This document shows positions 37,956 through 46,965 of a stretch of DNA of 64,000 nucleotides, piece by piece. The stretch is taken from NCBI GenBank assembly GCA_937925335.1, contig CALEWY010000044.1, forward strand, positions 1-64,000, read 5' to 3'. Each line of letters begins with the position of its first letter. The stretch's first letter is position 1. Below the pieces are notes generated by a model. That model saw nothing but the letters and a program-made list of their open reading frames with translations, had not been told where the DNA came from and ran no database searches. A program made the translations under genes and the position numbers. The DNA comes from an uncultured Acidimicrobiales bacterium (GTDB lineage Bacteria; Actinomycetota; Acidimicrobiia; Acidimicrobiales; SZUA-35).

Positions 37956-40864
37956 GCCACACCCCTCTCGGCGTTGGCGAGTGATCCCCGGTCGACATGG
38001 CCGTTCCAGGCGGCTGCGACGTCGTCGAGCGTGAGGCTCACGACCCCGAGTGCAAGTGTTGGTTCAGCGGTCACTTCACCGATCCGTTTCGCCCACGGCA
38101 CGAGCCGTTCGAATTCGGCTCGGTTCGTCGGTGACACCTCGACGAGATAACGACCGCTGCCTTCGCCGAAGAGAACTTCGGGTTTGGTTTCGACATCGAG
38201 ATCGAGCCCGAGGCGGCCAGCGAGTGCCCACTCCGCAGCAGCGACCGCGAGCCCACCGTCGGAAACATCGTGGGCGCTGCGGACGAGACCGGCACTGATC
38301 GCAATTGCCATGTCGTGGTGACGGGCAACCGAGACCGGGTCGGGACGGGGAACCGACCCGCCGTGATCGGATCCGAGCACATCGTCGAGATGCGAACCAC
38401 CGAGAGCACCGGCGGTTGGGCCGACGAGCCATATGTCGTCGCCCGCTTCAAGCAGGCCGGTGACGGGCACAACGTCGAGATCCTTCACGATGCCAACGGC
38501 GCTGATCACGAGCGTCGGTGCGACGGGATCCTTCGAGCCGTCGGGACCGACGAACACGTTGTAGAGCGAGTCCTTGCCGGAGACGAACGGCGCGCCGATG
38601 AGCAGGGCATAGTCGTGGCAGCCACGGCACGCAGCAACCAGCGTTCCGAGTGTTTCCGGATCGGTTGGGTCACCCCATGCGAAGTTGTCGAGGAGTGACA
38701 GCTCCTTGGGATCGGCGCCGGCCAGCACAACGTTGCGAACGGCTTCGTCGATCACGTGCCACGCCATGGCCTCGGCATCGATGTCGCCGAGGAGCGCATT
38801 GACGCCAATACCGATGGCGACGGCTCGTTCGCCGCTCGTGCCAGGCGGAACCATGGCGGTGCCGTCGGCTGCGCCGTCACCAGCTGCGCCGCCGTAAGGA
38901 CGCACGACCGAACCGCCGAGAACCTCGTGATCGAAGGTGCGCACGACATCTTCGTTCGAGCGAATCGACGGATGGGCGAGAAGCTGGAGGAGCAGCGAGG
39001 CTGGGTCGTACCCGTCGATGCCCTGACGGTCAGATCGAGCGGTGTCAGGCGCGATCGCCGTCATCTGGCGCCGCGGCCGACCGTCGTGAAGGAACTCACA
39101 GTCGATGTCGATGAGGGTGGCGTCGCCGTCACGAACGAGCAGGCGCCCATCGCCAGTGAAGGTGCCGATGACGGCCGCTCCAACACCCCATCGCTCTGCC
39201 AGCTCGAGCAGCGGTTCGGGATCGGGGCTCGCCACGACCATGCGCTCCTGGGCCTCACTCAGCCACACTTCCCACGGGGCGAGGCCGGGATACTTGCGCG
39301 GCACCATCTGCAGGTCGACTTCGGCGCCGAGCTTCTCGGCCATCTCACCAACCGCTGATGACAAGCCGCCGGCACCACAATCCGTCACGGCCGTGTAGAG
39401 CCGGGCGTTGCGGGCCGCGACGATCACGTCGATCAGGCCCTTCTCCACGATCGGGTCGCCGATCTGCACGGACGAACCGGCAACCTCGGCGGTCTCGGCT
39501 GCCATGGTTTGTGAAGAGAACGTGGCGCCACCGACGCCGTCTCGTCCAACCGCGCCACCGAAGACCACGATCGAATCACCGGCCGCGGCTTCGGTCGGAT
39601 TCGAGCCGTTGGGCAGGAGGCCAAGACAGCCAGCGAACACCAACGGAGTCGTGGTGTAAGCGGGGTCGTGCACGATCGCGCCGGCGATGTTTGGCACGCC
39701 GATCTTGTTGCCGTAGTCGCCAACACCAGCGACAACACCTTCACGAATCCGCTTTGGGTGCAGCACTCCTTCAGGCACGTCAGACGGGTCGATCTCAGTC
39801 GGCCCGAAACACAAGATGTCGGACACGGCGATCGGCTTGGCAGACACACCCAGGATGTCTCGGACCACACCACCAACACCGGTATTGGAACCACCGAACG
39901 GCTCGAGAGCGGACGGATGGTTGTGCGTTTCGGCCTTGATGGCAATGTCGTAATCGTCGTCGAAGCGGACGATTCCGGCGTTGTCCACAAAGGCGCTGCG
40001 AACCCACGGCGCGTCGATCGTGTCGGTCGCAGCCCGCAAGAGACTCTTCAACAGTCCGTCGACTTCAGATCCATCGGACACCGAAATCGAGGCACGGAAG
40101 GTCTTGTGGGCGCAGTGTTCGCTCCACGTCTGCGCCAGCGTTTCCAGCTCGGCGTCGGTTGGAGCACGCCCGATCTCACCAAAGTGACGCTGGATTTCGA
40201 CCATCTCTTCGGGGTCGAGCCCGAGTCGCCGACGCTTGTTGACCTCGGCCAGGCCGTCCGCGTCGAGGCCGTCAAGCGAAATCGATTGGGTGGCAGGGGC
40301 GCTTGCGCTGAGATCAGCAAAGGCTGGCGGGAGCGAACCCTCGGCCCAGCGTTCGATGACGTCGTTGTGCAGCACTCGTCGGGCCAGTTCGCCAACATCG
40401 AGATCGGCGTCCGAACTCTCGATCGCGTATCGGTTGCCAACGGTCGCAGCGACGAGTTCGATGCCGATCTCACCCGCCGCCCGAACGAGCTCGGCACCTT
40501 CGCGGTCGGTCACACCGGGGCGAAGTCCGGTCTCGATCACAACGCCACGATCGCGATCGAATGAGTCGTTCGCCGCAATTCCGTCGGTGTCGGCGAGTGC
40601 ATCGTGATCGCCCGCTGGCGACCACCACTGCCCGATCGGGTCGACGAGCAGCGAATTGGCCAACTCTTCGAGCGCAGCATCCTGGTCAGCCACCGACTCG
40701 GCGAACTGCACGTGCACCAATCGATAGGTGGCGATGCGCGCCACACTCAGTCCAAACATGTGAGCCCGCGCCACCAACCCGGACTCAGCAGCGTCGGAAC
40801 CGACACCATCGAGACCATGGTCAACGCTTGCGGGGCCCACCACCACCGCTCCGTCGTTCGCCAT
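37952..40864 (-). CDS. purL: Phosphoribosylformylglycinamidine synthase with PurS-like N-terminus fused to PurL
   Basis: 970 aa; PurL signatures ELETLAQTWSEHCAHKTF, AIKAETHNHPSALEPFGGSNTGVGGVVRDILG, plus ~200 aa N-terminal PurS-like region (VVIETGLRPGVTDREGAELVRAA...VGNRYAIESSDADLDVGELARRVLHNDVIERW). Confidence 0.93.
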   Translation of the reverse strand: MANDGAVVVGPASVDHGLDGVGSDAAESGLVARAHMFGLSVARIATYRLVHVQFAESVADQDAALEELANSLLVDPIGQWWSPAGDHDALADTDGIAANDSFDRDRGVVIETGLRPGVTDREGAELVRAAGEIGIELVAATVGNRYAIESSDADLDVGELARRVLHNDVIERWAEGSLPPAFADLSASAPATQSISLDGLDADGLAEVNKRRRLGLDPEEMVEIQRHFGEIGRAPTDAELETLAQTWSEHCAHKTFRASISVSDGSEVDGLLKSLLRAATDTIDAPWVRSAFVDNAGIVRFDDDYDIAIKAETHNHPSALEPFGGSNTGVGGVVRDILGVSAKPIAVSDILCFGPTEIDPSDVPEGVLHPKRIREGVVAGVGDYGNKIGVPNIAGAIVHDPAYTTTPLVFAGCLGLLPNGSNPTEAAAGDSIVVFGGAVGRDGVGGATFSSQTMAAETAEVAGSSVQIGDPIVEKGLIDVIVAARNARLYTAVTDCGAGGLSSAVGEMAEKLGAEVDLQMVPRKYPGLAPWEVWLSEAQERMVVASPDPEPLLELAERWGVGAAVIGTFTGDGRLLVRDGDATLIDIDCEFLHDGRPRRQMTAIAPDTARSDRQGIDGYDPASLLLQLLAHPSIRSNEDVVRTFDHEVLGGSVVRPYGGAAGDGAADGTAMVPPGTSGERAVAIGIGVNALLGDIDAEAMAWHVIDEAVRNVVLAGADPKELSLLDNFAWGDPTDPETLGTLVAACRGCHDYALLIGAPFVSGKDSLYNVFVGPDGSKDPVAPTLVISAVGIVKDLDVVPVTGLLEAGDDIWLVGPTAGALGGSHLDDVLGSDHGGSVPRPDPVSVARHHDMAIAISAGLVRSAHDVSDGGLAVAAAEWALAGRLGLDLDVETKPEVLFGEGSGRYLVEVSPTNRAEFERLVPWAKRIGEVTAEPTLALGVVSLTLDDVAAAWNGHVDRGSLANAERGVA

Positions 40865-40904
40865 TGAGCCGAATGATACGCCTCGCTGGCTACCGTTCGA
40901 CGCC

Positions 40905-41546
40905 GTGAACGAATTCGTCTTTGGTGTTGATCTCGACGGGGTTTGTGCGGACTACACGATCGGCTTTCGAGAGATCGTCGCCGAGCGTCGCGGCGTCGAC
41001 CCGGAATCGCTCCCGCTCGAACGTTCCTGGTCGTTCGCTGAGTGGGACATGACACCCGAAGAGTTCAGCGAAATGCACCAGTTCGCCGTCGTTGAGAAGC
41101 GGATGATGGCGAATCTGCCGGCGTTCGACGGCTGCGCCGACGCCCTCTGGCGTCTCTCCGATGCGGGCGTGTGGATTCGAATCATCACACACCGGCTCTA
41201 TGCAAACTGGGGTCATGCCACCGCAGTGGGCGACACGGTCTCGTGGCTCGACAATGAACAGATTCCGTACCGAGACATCTGCTTCCTTGGCGCCAAACCA
41301 CAGGTTGAGGCCGACGTCTACATCGACGACGCACCGCACAATGTCAACGCGCTACGAGCAACCGGCAACCCGGTGATCGTGTTCGATCAGCCCTACAACA
41401 CCGATCTCGACGGGCTGCGCGCAACGACCTGGCCCGAGGTTGAAGAGATCGTGATGAAGCTCGCCACTGAGAAGCGCTCGATGCAGCCGCAGCTACCCGG
41501 CTTCGATGCCGGCGCAGATCGCCTCCACCGCCGTCAAGGCTCCTGA
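40905..41546 (+). CDS. 5'-nucleotidase / HAD-type 5'(3')-deoxyribonucleotidase-like
   Basis: FVFGVDLDGVCADYTIGFREIVAERRG...IRIITHRLYANWGHATAVGDTVSWL...DVYIDDAPHNVNALR. Confidence 0.75.
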   Translation: MNEFVFGVDLDGVCADYTIGFREIVAERRGVDPESLPLERSWSFAEWDMTPEEFSEMHQFAVVEKRMMANLPAFDGCADALWRLSDAGVWIRIITHRLYANWGHATAVGDTVSWLDNEQIPYRDICFLGAKPQVEADVYIDDAPHNVNALRATGNPVIVFDQPYNTDLDGLRATTWPEVEEIVMKLATEKRSMQPQLPGFDAGADRLHRRQGS

Positions 41547-41552
41547 GGGCCG

Positions 41553-41795
41553 CTAGGCCGGCTGAGGCTCAGTGCTTGCAGCAAGCTGCTCGAGCGCTTG
41601 GCGCCACCAGGCCGCATCAACCACGGACTTGCCGGGGACCTCGCCGAGCAGGCGATCCACCTGAGCGGTGAAGGTCATGCCGGGGGACACGATTCGCAAG
41701 TCGAGCAAGTGATCGATCACGCGGCTGCGGTCGATCAATTCGCCGTCGATGTTTGCGGTGAGTTCTGCAATCTCAGTACTTGGCACGAAAGACAT
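41553..41795 (-). CDS. Small hypothetical protein
   Basis: 80-aa ORF MSFVPSTEIAELTANIDGELIDRSRVIDHLLDL. Confidence 0.5.
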   Translation of the reverse strand: MSFVPSTEIAELTANIDGELIDRSRVIDHLLDLRIVSPGMTFTAQVDRLLGEVPGKSVVDAAWWRQALEQLAASTEPQPA

Positions 41796-41901
41796 GGTGC
41801 CATTGATTCGCCCCCCGATGGGTATCGGATGCAGGAGCGATCGTGCCCGTGACAGAACGGCAAAGAAGCGCTATGCCACCAAACCCCTTGTGCACTGGGG
41901 C

Positions 41902-42390
41902 TCAGAGGACCGCAGCTAGCGCAGCCATGACAAGGAACACACCATTTCGCAACAAACTTCGGGCGGAAACAGTCTCCGAACTCGCCGCTCCGAAGCACCG
42001 GCAGGCGATCGGATTCGGTGACCGCACCAACTGCGCCAGGTAGACGGTGAACCCTGCGAGCAGCGCAAAGGCGAGGATCGCGCCCCACCTGGGCGCCATG
42101 AGCAGAACGAGCGCCGTGCCGATCTCGGCACCGACGACCAGCTTCATGAACACGGCCGGGAACGGCAGGCCGAGGTCGGCGAATCCGGCGACCGTCTCAT
42201 CTCGGCTGCCCAGCTTGGCGCCGGCCGCCCAGCCGAAGACGATGGCGAGTACGCCCGCAAGGATTCGACCGACGAGTTCCACGACCGCAGCGTACGCGAG
42301 CACGTCGATCGAGCCGATCGACCGCTGGAATCGGACGAGCGTCTCGGCGGTTGCGACATGCTCAGGCTCACGGTGAGAGGATGCGTGCAT
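41902..42390 (-). CDS. MauE/DoxX-like membrane protein
   Basis: VGRILAGVLAIVFGWAAGAKLGSRDETVAGFADLGLPFPAVFMKLVVGAEIGTALVLL...CRCFGAAS. Start uncertain. Confidence 0.65.
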   Translation of the reverse strand: MHASSHREPEHVATAETLVRFQRSIGSIDVLAYAAVVELVGRILAGVLAIVFGWAAGAKLGSRDETVAGFADLGLPFPAVFMKLVVGAEIGTALVLLMAPRWGAILAFALLAGFTVYLAQLVRSPNPIACRCFGAASSETVSARSLLRNGVFLVMAALAAVL

Positions 42391-43702
42391 GACAAACGAG
42401 GACCGGACGAACGAGGACCGCAACTGGGGTTTTCGAACACGAGCCCTGCACGCCGGCGGCCAGCCCGACTCAGCAACCGGGGCCCGAGCCGTCCCCATCT
42501 ACCAGTCGACGAGCTTTGTCTTCGAAGACACAAACGACGCCGCTGATCTCTTCGCCTTGCAGAAATACGGCACGATCTACAGCCGCATCTCGAACCCGAC
42601 CACATCAGCGTTCGAGGAACGCATCGCCAGCCTCGAAGGCGCCATCGGGTCGGTCGCAACGTCGAGCGGCCAGGCCGCTGAGTTCCTGACCCTCACCACC
42701 GTTGCCGGAGCGGGCGATCACATCGTCGCCGCCGCCAGCATTTACGGCGGCACCTACGCCCTGCTCAACATCACGCTCCGCCGACTCGGCATCGACACGA
42801 CCTTTGTCGACAACTCCTCCCCCGAGGCATTCTCGGCTGCCGTTCGACCAGAGACGAAGGCCATCTACACCGAGATCATTGGCAACCCGTCCGGCGCGGT
42901 CGCTGATGTCGAGGTGCTCGCCGATGTTGCACACAGCCATGGCTTGCCCCTCATCGTCGACGCAACGTTTGCCACTCCCTATCTCTGTCGCCCAATGGAG
43001 TTCGGCGCCGACATCGTGCTGCACTCCGCTACGAAGTTCATCGGCGGGCATGGCACCAGCATCGGCGGCGTGATCAGTGAGTCCGGCACGTTCGATTGGG
43101 CCTCCGGCCGCTTCCCTCGGATGACCGAACCGATCCCCGCTTACAACGGTCTCCAGTGGGTTGGAAACTTCGGCGAGTACGCGTTCTGCACCGCGCTTCG
43201 GTCCGAACAACTCCGAGATGTCGGAGCCTCACTCTCTCCCTTCAACTCCTTCATGATGTTGCAGGGCCTCGAAACGTTGCCGTTCCGCATGGACGCCCAC
43301 GTCGCCAACGCACGAGGTGTCGCCAACTGGCTCAACGACGATGCTCGTGTGTCGTGGGTGAAGTACGCCGATCTCGACGGATCGCCCTACCGAGATCTCG
43401 CCGCGAAGTATCTGCCAAAGGGTGCCGGCGCGATCTTCACGTTCGGCGTGGCCGGCGGTCGCAAGGCCGGGCAACGTTTCATCGAGAGCCTCGAGCTGAT
43501 CTCGCACCTCGCCAACGTGGGCGACGCCCGCACACTCGTCATCCACCCAGCCTCCACCACGCACCAACAGATGAGCGACGAACAGCTCGAAGCGGCTGGT
43601 GTTGGCGGCGACACCGTGAGACTCTCGGTTGGCATCGAAGATCTCGACGACATCATCTACGACCTCGACCAAGCGCTCAACGCTGCTCAGGAGCTGGCAT
43701 GA
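42389..43702 (+). CDS. metY: O-acetylhomoserine aminocarboxypropyltransferase / O-acetylhomoserine sulfhydrylase
   Basis: GFRTRALHAGGQPDSATGARAVPIYQSTSFVFED...YSRISNPTTSAFEERIASLEG...DIVLHSATKFIGGHGTSIGG. Confidence 0.92.
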   Translation: MTNEDRTNEDRNWGFRTRALHAGGQPDSATGARAVPIYQSTSFVFEDTNDAADLFALQKYGTIYSRISNPTTSAFEERIASLEGAIGSVATSSGQAAEFLTLTTVAGAGDHIVAAASIYGGTYALLNITLRRLGIDTTFVDNSSPEAFSAAVRPETKAIYTEIIGNPSGAVADVEVLADVAHSHGLPLIVDATFATPYLCRPMEFGADIVLHSATKFIGGHGTSIGGVISESGTFDWASGRFPRMTEPIPAYNGLQWVGNFGEYAFCTALRSEQLRDVGASLSPFNSFMMLQGLETLPFRMDAHVANARGVANWLNDDARVSWVKYADLDGSPYRDLAAKYLPKGAGAIFTFGVAGGRKAGQRFIESLELISHLANVGDARTLVIHPASTTHQQMSDEQLEAAGVGGDTVRLSVGIEDLDDIIYDLDQALNAAQELA

Positions 43703-44211
43703 CCACAACCCACAGCGACTCAACCCACAGCGGTTCGACCTACAGCGAACCCTCGGCCCTCGAACGCAAGGCGATTCTCGACCGCACGAAGTCGATCGCC
43801 GTTGTGGGCGCCTCGTCGAACCCCAGCCGAGCGAGCAACTTCGTGATGACGTATCTCGCGTCATCGCTCTGCGATTTCGATCTGTATCCGGTCAATCCTC
43901 GCGAGACCGAGATCAACGGCATCACGTGTTACCCGTCGCTCGACGCACTTCCCGTCACGCCTGACCTCGTCGATGTGTTCCGCAAACCCGACGACTGCCC
44001 GGGTATCGCTGAAGAAGCCGTCGCAGTGGGCGCCAAGGTTCTGTGGCTCCAGCTCGGAATCGTGAGCGAAGAGGCAGCGGCCATCGGGCTCGCCGGCGGT
44101 CTCCACGTGGTGATGGATCGCTGCACCAAGATCGAACACGCCCGCTTTGCCGGAGGGCTCCACCTCGCCGGATTCAACACGGGTGTGATCTCCAGCCGGC
44201 GCCGAGGCTGA
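43699..44211 (+). CDS. CoA-binding domain protein
   Basis: KSIAVVGASSNPSRASNFVMTYLASSLCDFDLYPVNPRETEINGITCYPSLDALPVTPDLVDVFRKPDDCPGIAEEAV; ATGA overlap with metY. Confidence 0.88.
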   Translation: MTTTHSDSTHSGSTYSEPSALERKAILDRTKSIAVVGASSNPSRASNFVMTYLASSLCDFDLYPVNPRETEINGITCYPSLDALPVTPDLVDVFRKPDDCPGIAEEAVAVGAKVLWLQLGIVSEEAAAIGLAGGLHVVMDRCTKIEHARFAGGLHLAGFNTGVISSRRRG

Positions 44212-44358
44212 TGCGGTAATTCCCTCCGGGAGACCAACCTGCGCAGGCTGTGAGCCTCGGCGAACAACTCGGTAAGAGAGCGAAGCGAACGGCGCTACAC
44301 AGCCCCGCCGCAGCTGGGCGACGTTGAATCTGGCTCACGTTCGGGTTGACTATCGGAC

Positions 44359-44643
44359 ATGTCACGCCGCCGCCGTTTTGTTGCCCTCGCTCTGAGCGCC
44401 CCTTTGGTGCTCGCCGCCTGCGGCGACGACGACGCAAACCCCGAGTCGCTGGTTGCGTCACTCATCGAAACCGGCGAGCTCAGCGAAGAAGATGCCAACT
44501 GCGTCGCCGACTCGGTCTTCACCGACGACTACGTGCTTGAGCTCGAGCAGGACGACCTCAACGCCGCTGCGAACGACCCGTCGGTCGACCCGAAGTTCCA
44601 AGAGATCATCGACACCGCTCTCGCCAGCTGCATCGGCCTGTAA
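44359..44643 (+). CDS. Small lipoprotein
   Basis: MSRRRRFVALALSAPLVLAACGDDDANPESLV; lipobox LAAC. Confidence 0.7.
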   Translation: MSRRRRFVALALSAPLVLAACGDDDANPESLVASLIETGELSEEDANCVADSVFTDDYVLELEQDDLNAAANDPSVDPKFQEIIDTALASCIGL

Positions 44644-44683
44644 CGAACCGGCGGTCAACGCCTGCTGCCCCAGAACGCGAACC

Positions 44684-44724
44684 GGCACCTCACCGGTCTG
44701 GCCAAGGCCAGGCGATGAGGTGCC
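44684..44724. terminator. Nested hairpin between convergent genes, possible bidirectional terminator
   Basis: GGCACCTCA...TGAGGTGCC (9-bp perfect) enclosing CTGGCC-AA-GGCCAG; no clear T-tract. Confidence 0.55.
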
Positions 44725-44755
44725 AGAACGAAGAGCGGTTGCTCAGGCGAGGCGC

Positions 44756-45964
44756 TTACGAGAGGCGCTCGATGATCATCGACATGCCCTGACCGCCACC
44801 GACACACATGGTTTCCATGCCGATGGTCTTGTCCTCCTCCTGGAGGTTGTGGATCAGGGTGGTCATGATGCGAGCGCCGGTCATACCGAAGGGGTGACCG
44901 AGGGCGATGCCGCCACCATTGATGTTGAGCTTGTCGTAGTCGATGCCGAGCTCGTCAGCCGATGGAAGGACTTGAGCGGCGAACGCTTCGTTGATCTCGA
45001 CCAGGTCGATGTCGTCGATGCTCATGTTGGCTCGGCCCATCGCCTGCTTGCAGGCTTCGATCGGACCGAGGCCCATGATCTCGGGGTTGAGTCCGGTGAC
45101 GCCGGACGACACGATGCGTGCGAGTGGGGTGATCCCGAGCTCGGCGGCGCGGGTGTCGCTCATGACCACGACGGCGGCAGCACCGTCGTTGAGCGGACAG
45201 GCGTTAGCCGCGGTGATGAGCCCGTCAGGACGGAAGACGGGCTTGAGTCCGCTGACACCTTCGACGGTGACGCCGGCTCGGGGGCCGTCGTCTTTGGCGA
45301 GCGTTGAGCCGTCGGAGAGCGTGACGGGGGTGATGTCATTCTCGAAGAAGCCGCGTTCGATGGCAGCCTCGGCGCGGTTCTGGGAGCGAACGCCCCACTC
45401 GTCCATCGCCTCGCGGCTCACGCCCTTGATCTGAGCGACGTTCTCGGCGGTCTGCCCCATGGCGATGTAGATGTCGGGGAGACCCTCGGGGGCGGCCCAC
45501 GTGTCGGCACCTTCGCCGGATCGTTCGGCGGTGCGAGCCATCGCCTCGCCGAAGATCGGGTTGACTGCGTCGCCGTTGTCGCTGGCGCCGTTGCCGTAGC
45601 GGCTCACGAACTCTGCACCGACGGACAAGAAGGCATCGCCTTCACCCGCACGGATGGCGTGCGCAGCCATACGGATCGTCTGGAGCGACGACGAGCAGTA
45701 GCGGTTCACGGTGACACCGGGAACATCGTCGAGACCGGCCATGACCGCAACAACGCGTGCCATGTTGAAACCCTGCTCGCCGGCGGGTGAGCCGGTTCCG
45801 AGCATGAGATCTTCGATCTCGTTCGGGTCGAGCTGTGGGATCTGACCCAGCGCAGCGTGGATCATCTGGGCGGTGATGTCGTCTGGACGCTCGTTGGCGA
45901 GCGAACCCTTGAAGGCTCGACCAATCGGGCTACGAGCGGCGGAAACAATGACTGCCTCGGGCAT
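44756..45964 (-). CDS. Acetyl-CoA C-acetyltransferase (thiolase)
   Basis: EAVIVSAARSPIGRAFKGSLANERPDDI...VTVNRYCSSSLQTI...LNINGGGIALGHPFGMTGARI...CVGGGQGMSMIIERL. Confidence 0.93.
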   Translation of the reverse strand: MPEAVIVSAARSPIGRAFKGSLANERPDDITAQMIHAALGQIPQLDPNEIEDLMLGTGSPAGEQGFNMARVVAVMAGLDDVPGVTVNRYCSSSLQTIRMAAHAIRAGEGDAFLSVGAEFVSRYGNGASDNGDAVNPIFGEAMARTAERSGEGADTWAAPEGLPDIYIAMGQTAENVAQIKGVSREAMDEWGVRSQNRAEAAIERGFFENDITPVTLSDGSTLAKDDGPRAGVTVEGVSGLKPVFRPDGLITAANACPLNDGAAAVVVMSDTRAAELGITPLARIVSSGVTGLNPEIMGLGPIEACKQAMGRANMSIDDIDLVEINEAFAAQVLPSADELGIDYDKLNINGGGIALGHPFGMTGARIMTTLIHNLQEEDKTIGMETMCVGGGQGMSMIIERLS

Positions 45965-46013
45965 GGGAGTGCTCCTCAAGAGAGAACGAGTTGAGGGTCC
46001 ATAATCCCACCAA

Positions 46014-46031
46014 CTTGACCGACCGGTCAAG
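46014..46031. promoter_or_regulatory. Putative TetR-type operator upstream of the thiolase gene
   Basis: CTTGACC-GACC-GGTCAAG inverted repeat 50-67 bp upstream of the thiolase ATG. Confidence 0.5.
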
Positions 46032-46251
46032 AGACTCGAAAGGTGACATATCACCGCGAATCGGCCCTCAACCGGGAGCACGTAACGTCACGACCGCACC
46101 AACCGGGAGCGCCAAACCCTCACCAGCGACGATGGGCGCACCCGGTTGCCGATTCGGAGAGGTTTGCTGCACTCGGTTGGCCGGGCTGGGTCGCCGAGTG
46201 GACAGATGGCCGCCAGCCTCATGATCGGACGACATGGGCCGATAGGCCTAG

Positions 46252-46965
46252 GTGAGTTCAGACGCTGCGCCCCTCAACGGCCACTCCCACGCCCCTTCAG
46301 AAGTCATCGACCTCGACACTTCCGAGAGGGTCGCGGCCGCTCGCGCCGCAGCGCCCGAACCTGGAGAGATCAACGAAGAAGCGCTCGCTCGATTCGACGC
46401 CAAACTCGAAGACATGGCCCGCAAGCAGCGGGAGCACACGAGCAAGAAGAACATGTGGCTCGCCCACCACTGGGCCGAGGATTACGACGAACGCTGCATC
46501 AAGGTCGGCTCTCGCCACGTCTGTCGCCGCTGCTCGGCGCTTTACGGCGTTGGGTTCATCGTGGCATTCGCCGCCGCGATCGCGTCGTGGCACTGGCCGC
46601 TCTCGTGGGACCCACTCGCCATTTGGTTGCTGTGTATTCCGGCAACCGTCGCCTACTGCGGTGAGGCCGCCGGCCTCTTCCGCTACTCATCGAAATGGCA
46701 AACGATCGCGATGGTGATCACGGCCTTCGGCTTCGGCCGAGGCCTCGGCTATGAGCTCGTCAACCGCTGGAGCTCGGAATTTTGGGGACCGGTCGCCGTC
46801 TTTGGCGGGCTCTGGTTCATGTTCACGATGATCGGTGTGACCCGAAAGCGCGTGGCTTCAACCAAGGCCAACGCCGCCGTCCTCGGCGCCGTCGCCAAAC
46901 AACTCCTCGAGCACATGGAGAGCGAGCAGCCTCCCGGCGACGACGAAACGGGCCTCGTCGACTGA
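46252..46965 (+). CDS. DUF2085-like membrane protein
   Basis: GSRHVCRRCSALYGVGFIVAFAAAIASWHWPLSWDPLAIWLLCIPATVAYCGEAAGLF; GTG start. Confidence 0.65.
   Translation: MSSDAAPLNGHSHAPSEVIDLDTSERVAAARAAAPEPGEINEEALARFDAKLEDMARKQREHTSKKNMWLAHHWAEDYDERCIKVGSRHVCRRCSALYGVGFIVAFAAAIASWHWPLSWDPLAIWLLCIPATVAYCGEAAGLFRYSSKWQTIAMVITAFGFGRGLGYELVNRWSSEFWGPVAVFGGLWFMFTMIGVTRKRVASTKANAAVLGAVAKQLLEHMESEQPPGDDETGLVD

Noticed and set aside
39668-40564. 298-aa plus-strand ORF antisense to purL
   Set aside because: Shadow ORF; the purL reading frame on the minus strand has clear conserved motifs throughout.
43096-43698. N-terminal 201 residues of the 371-aa plus-strand ORF
   Set aside because: They overlap metY in another frame and are Arg-rich junk; the real CoA-binding protein starts at ATG 43699.
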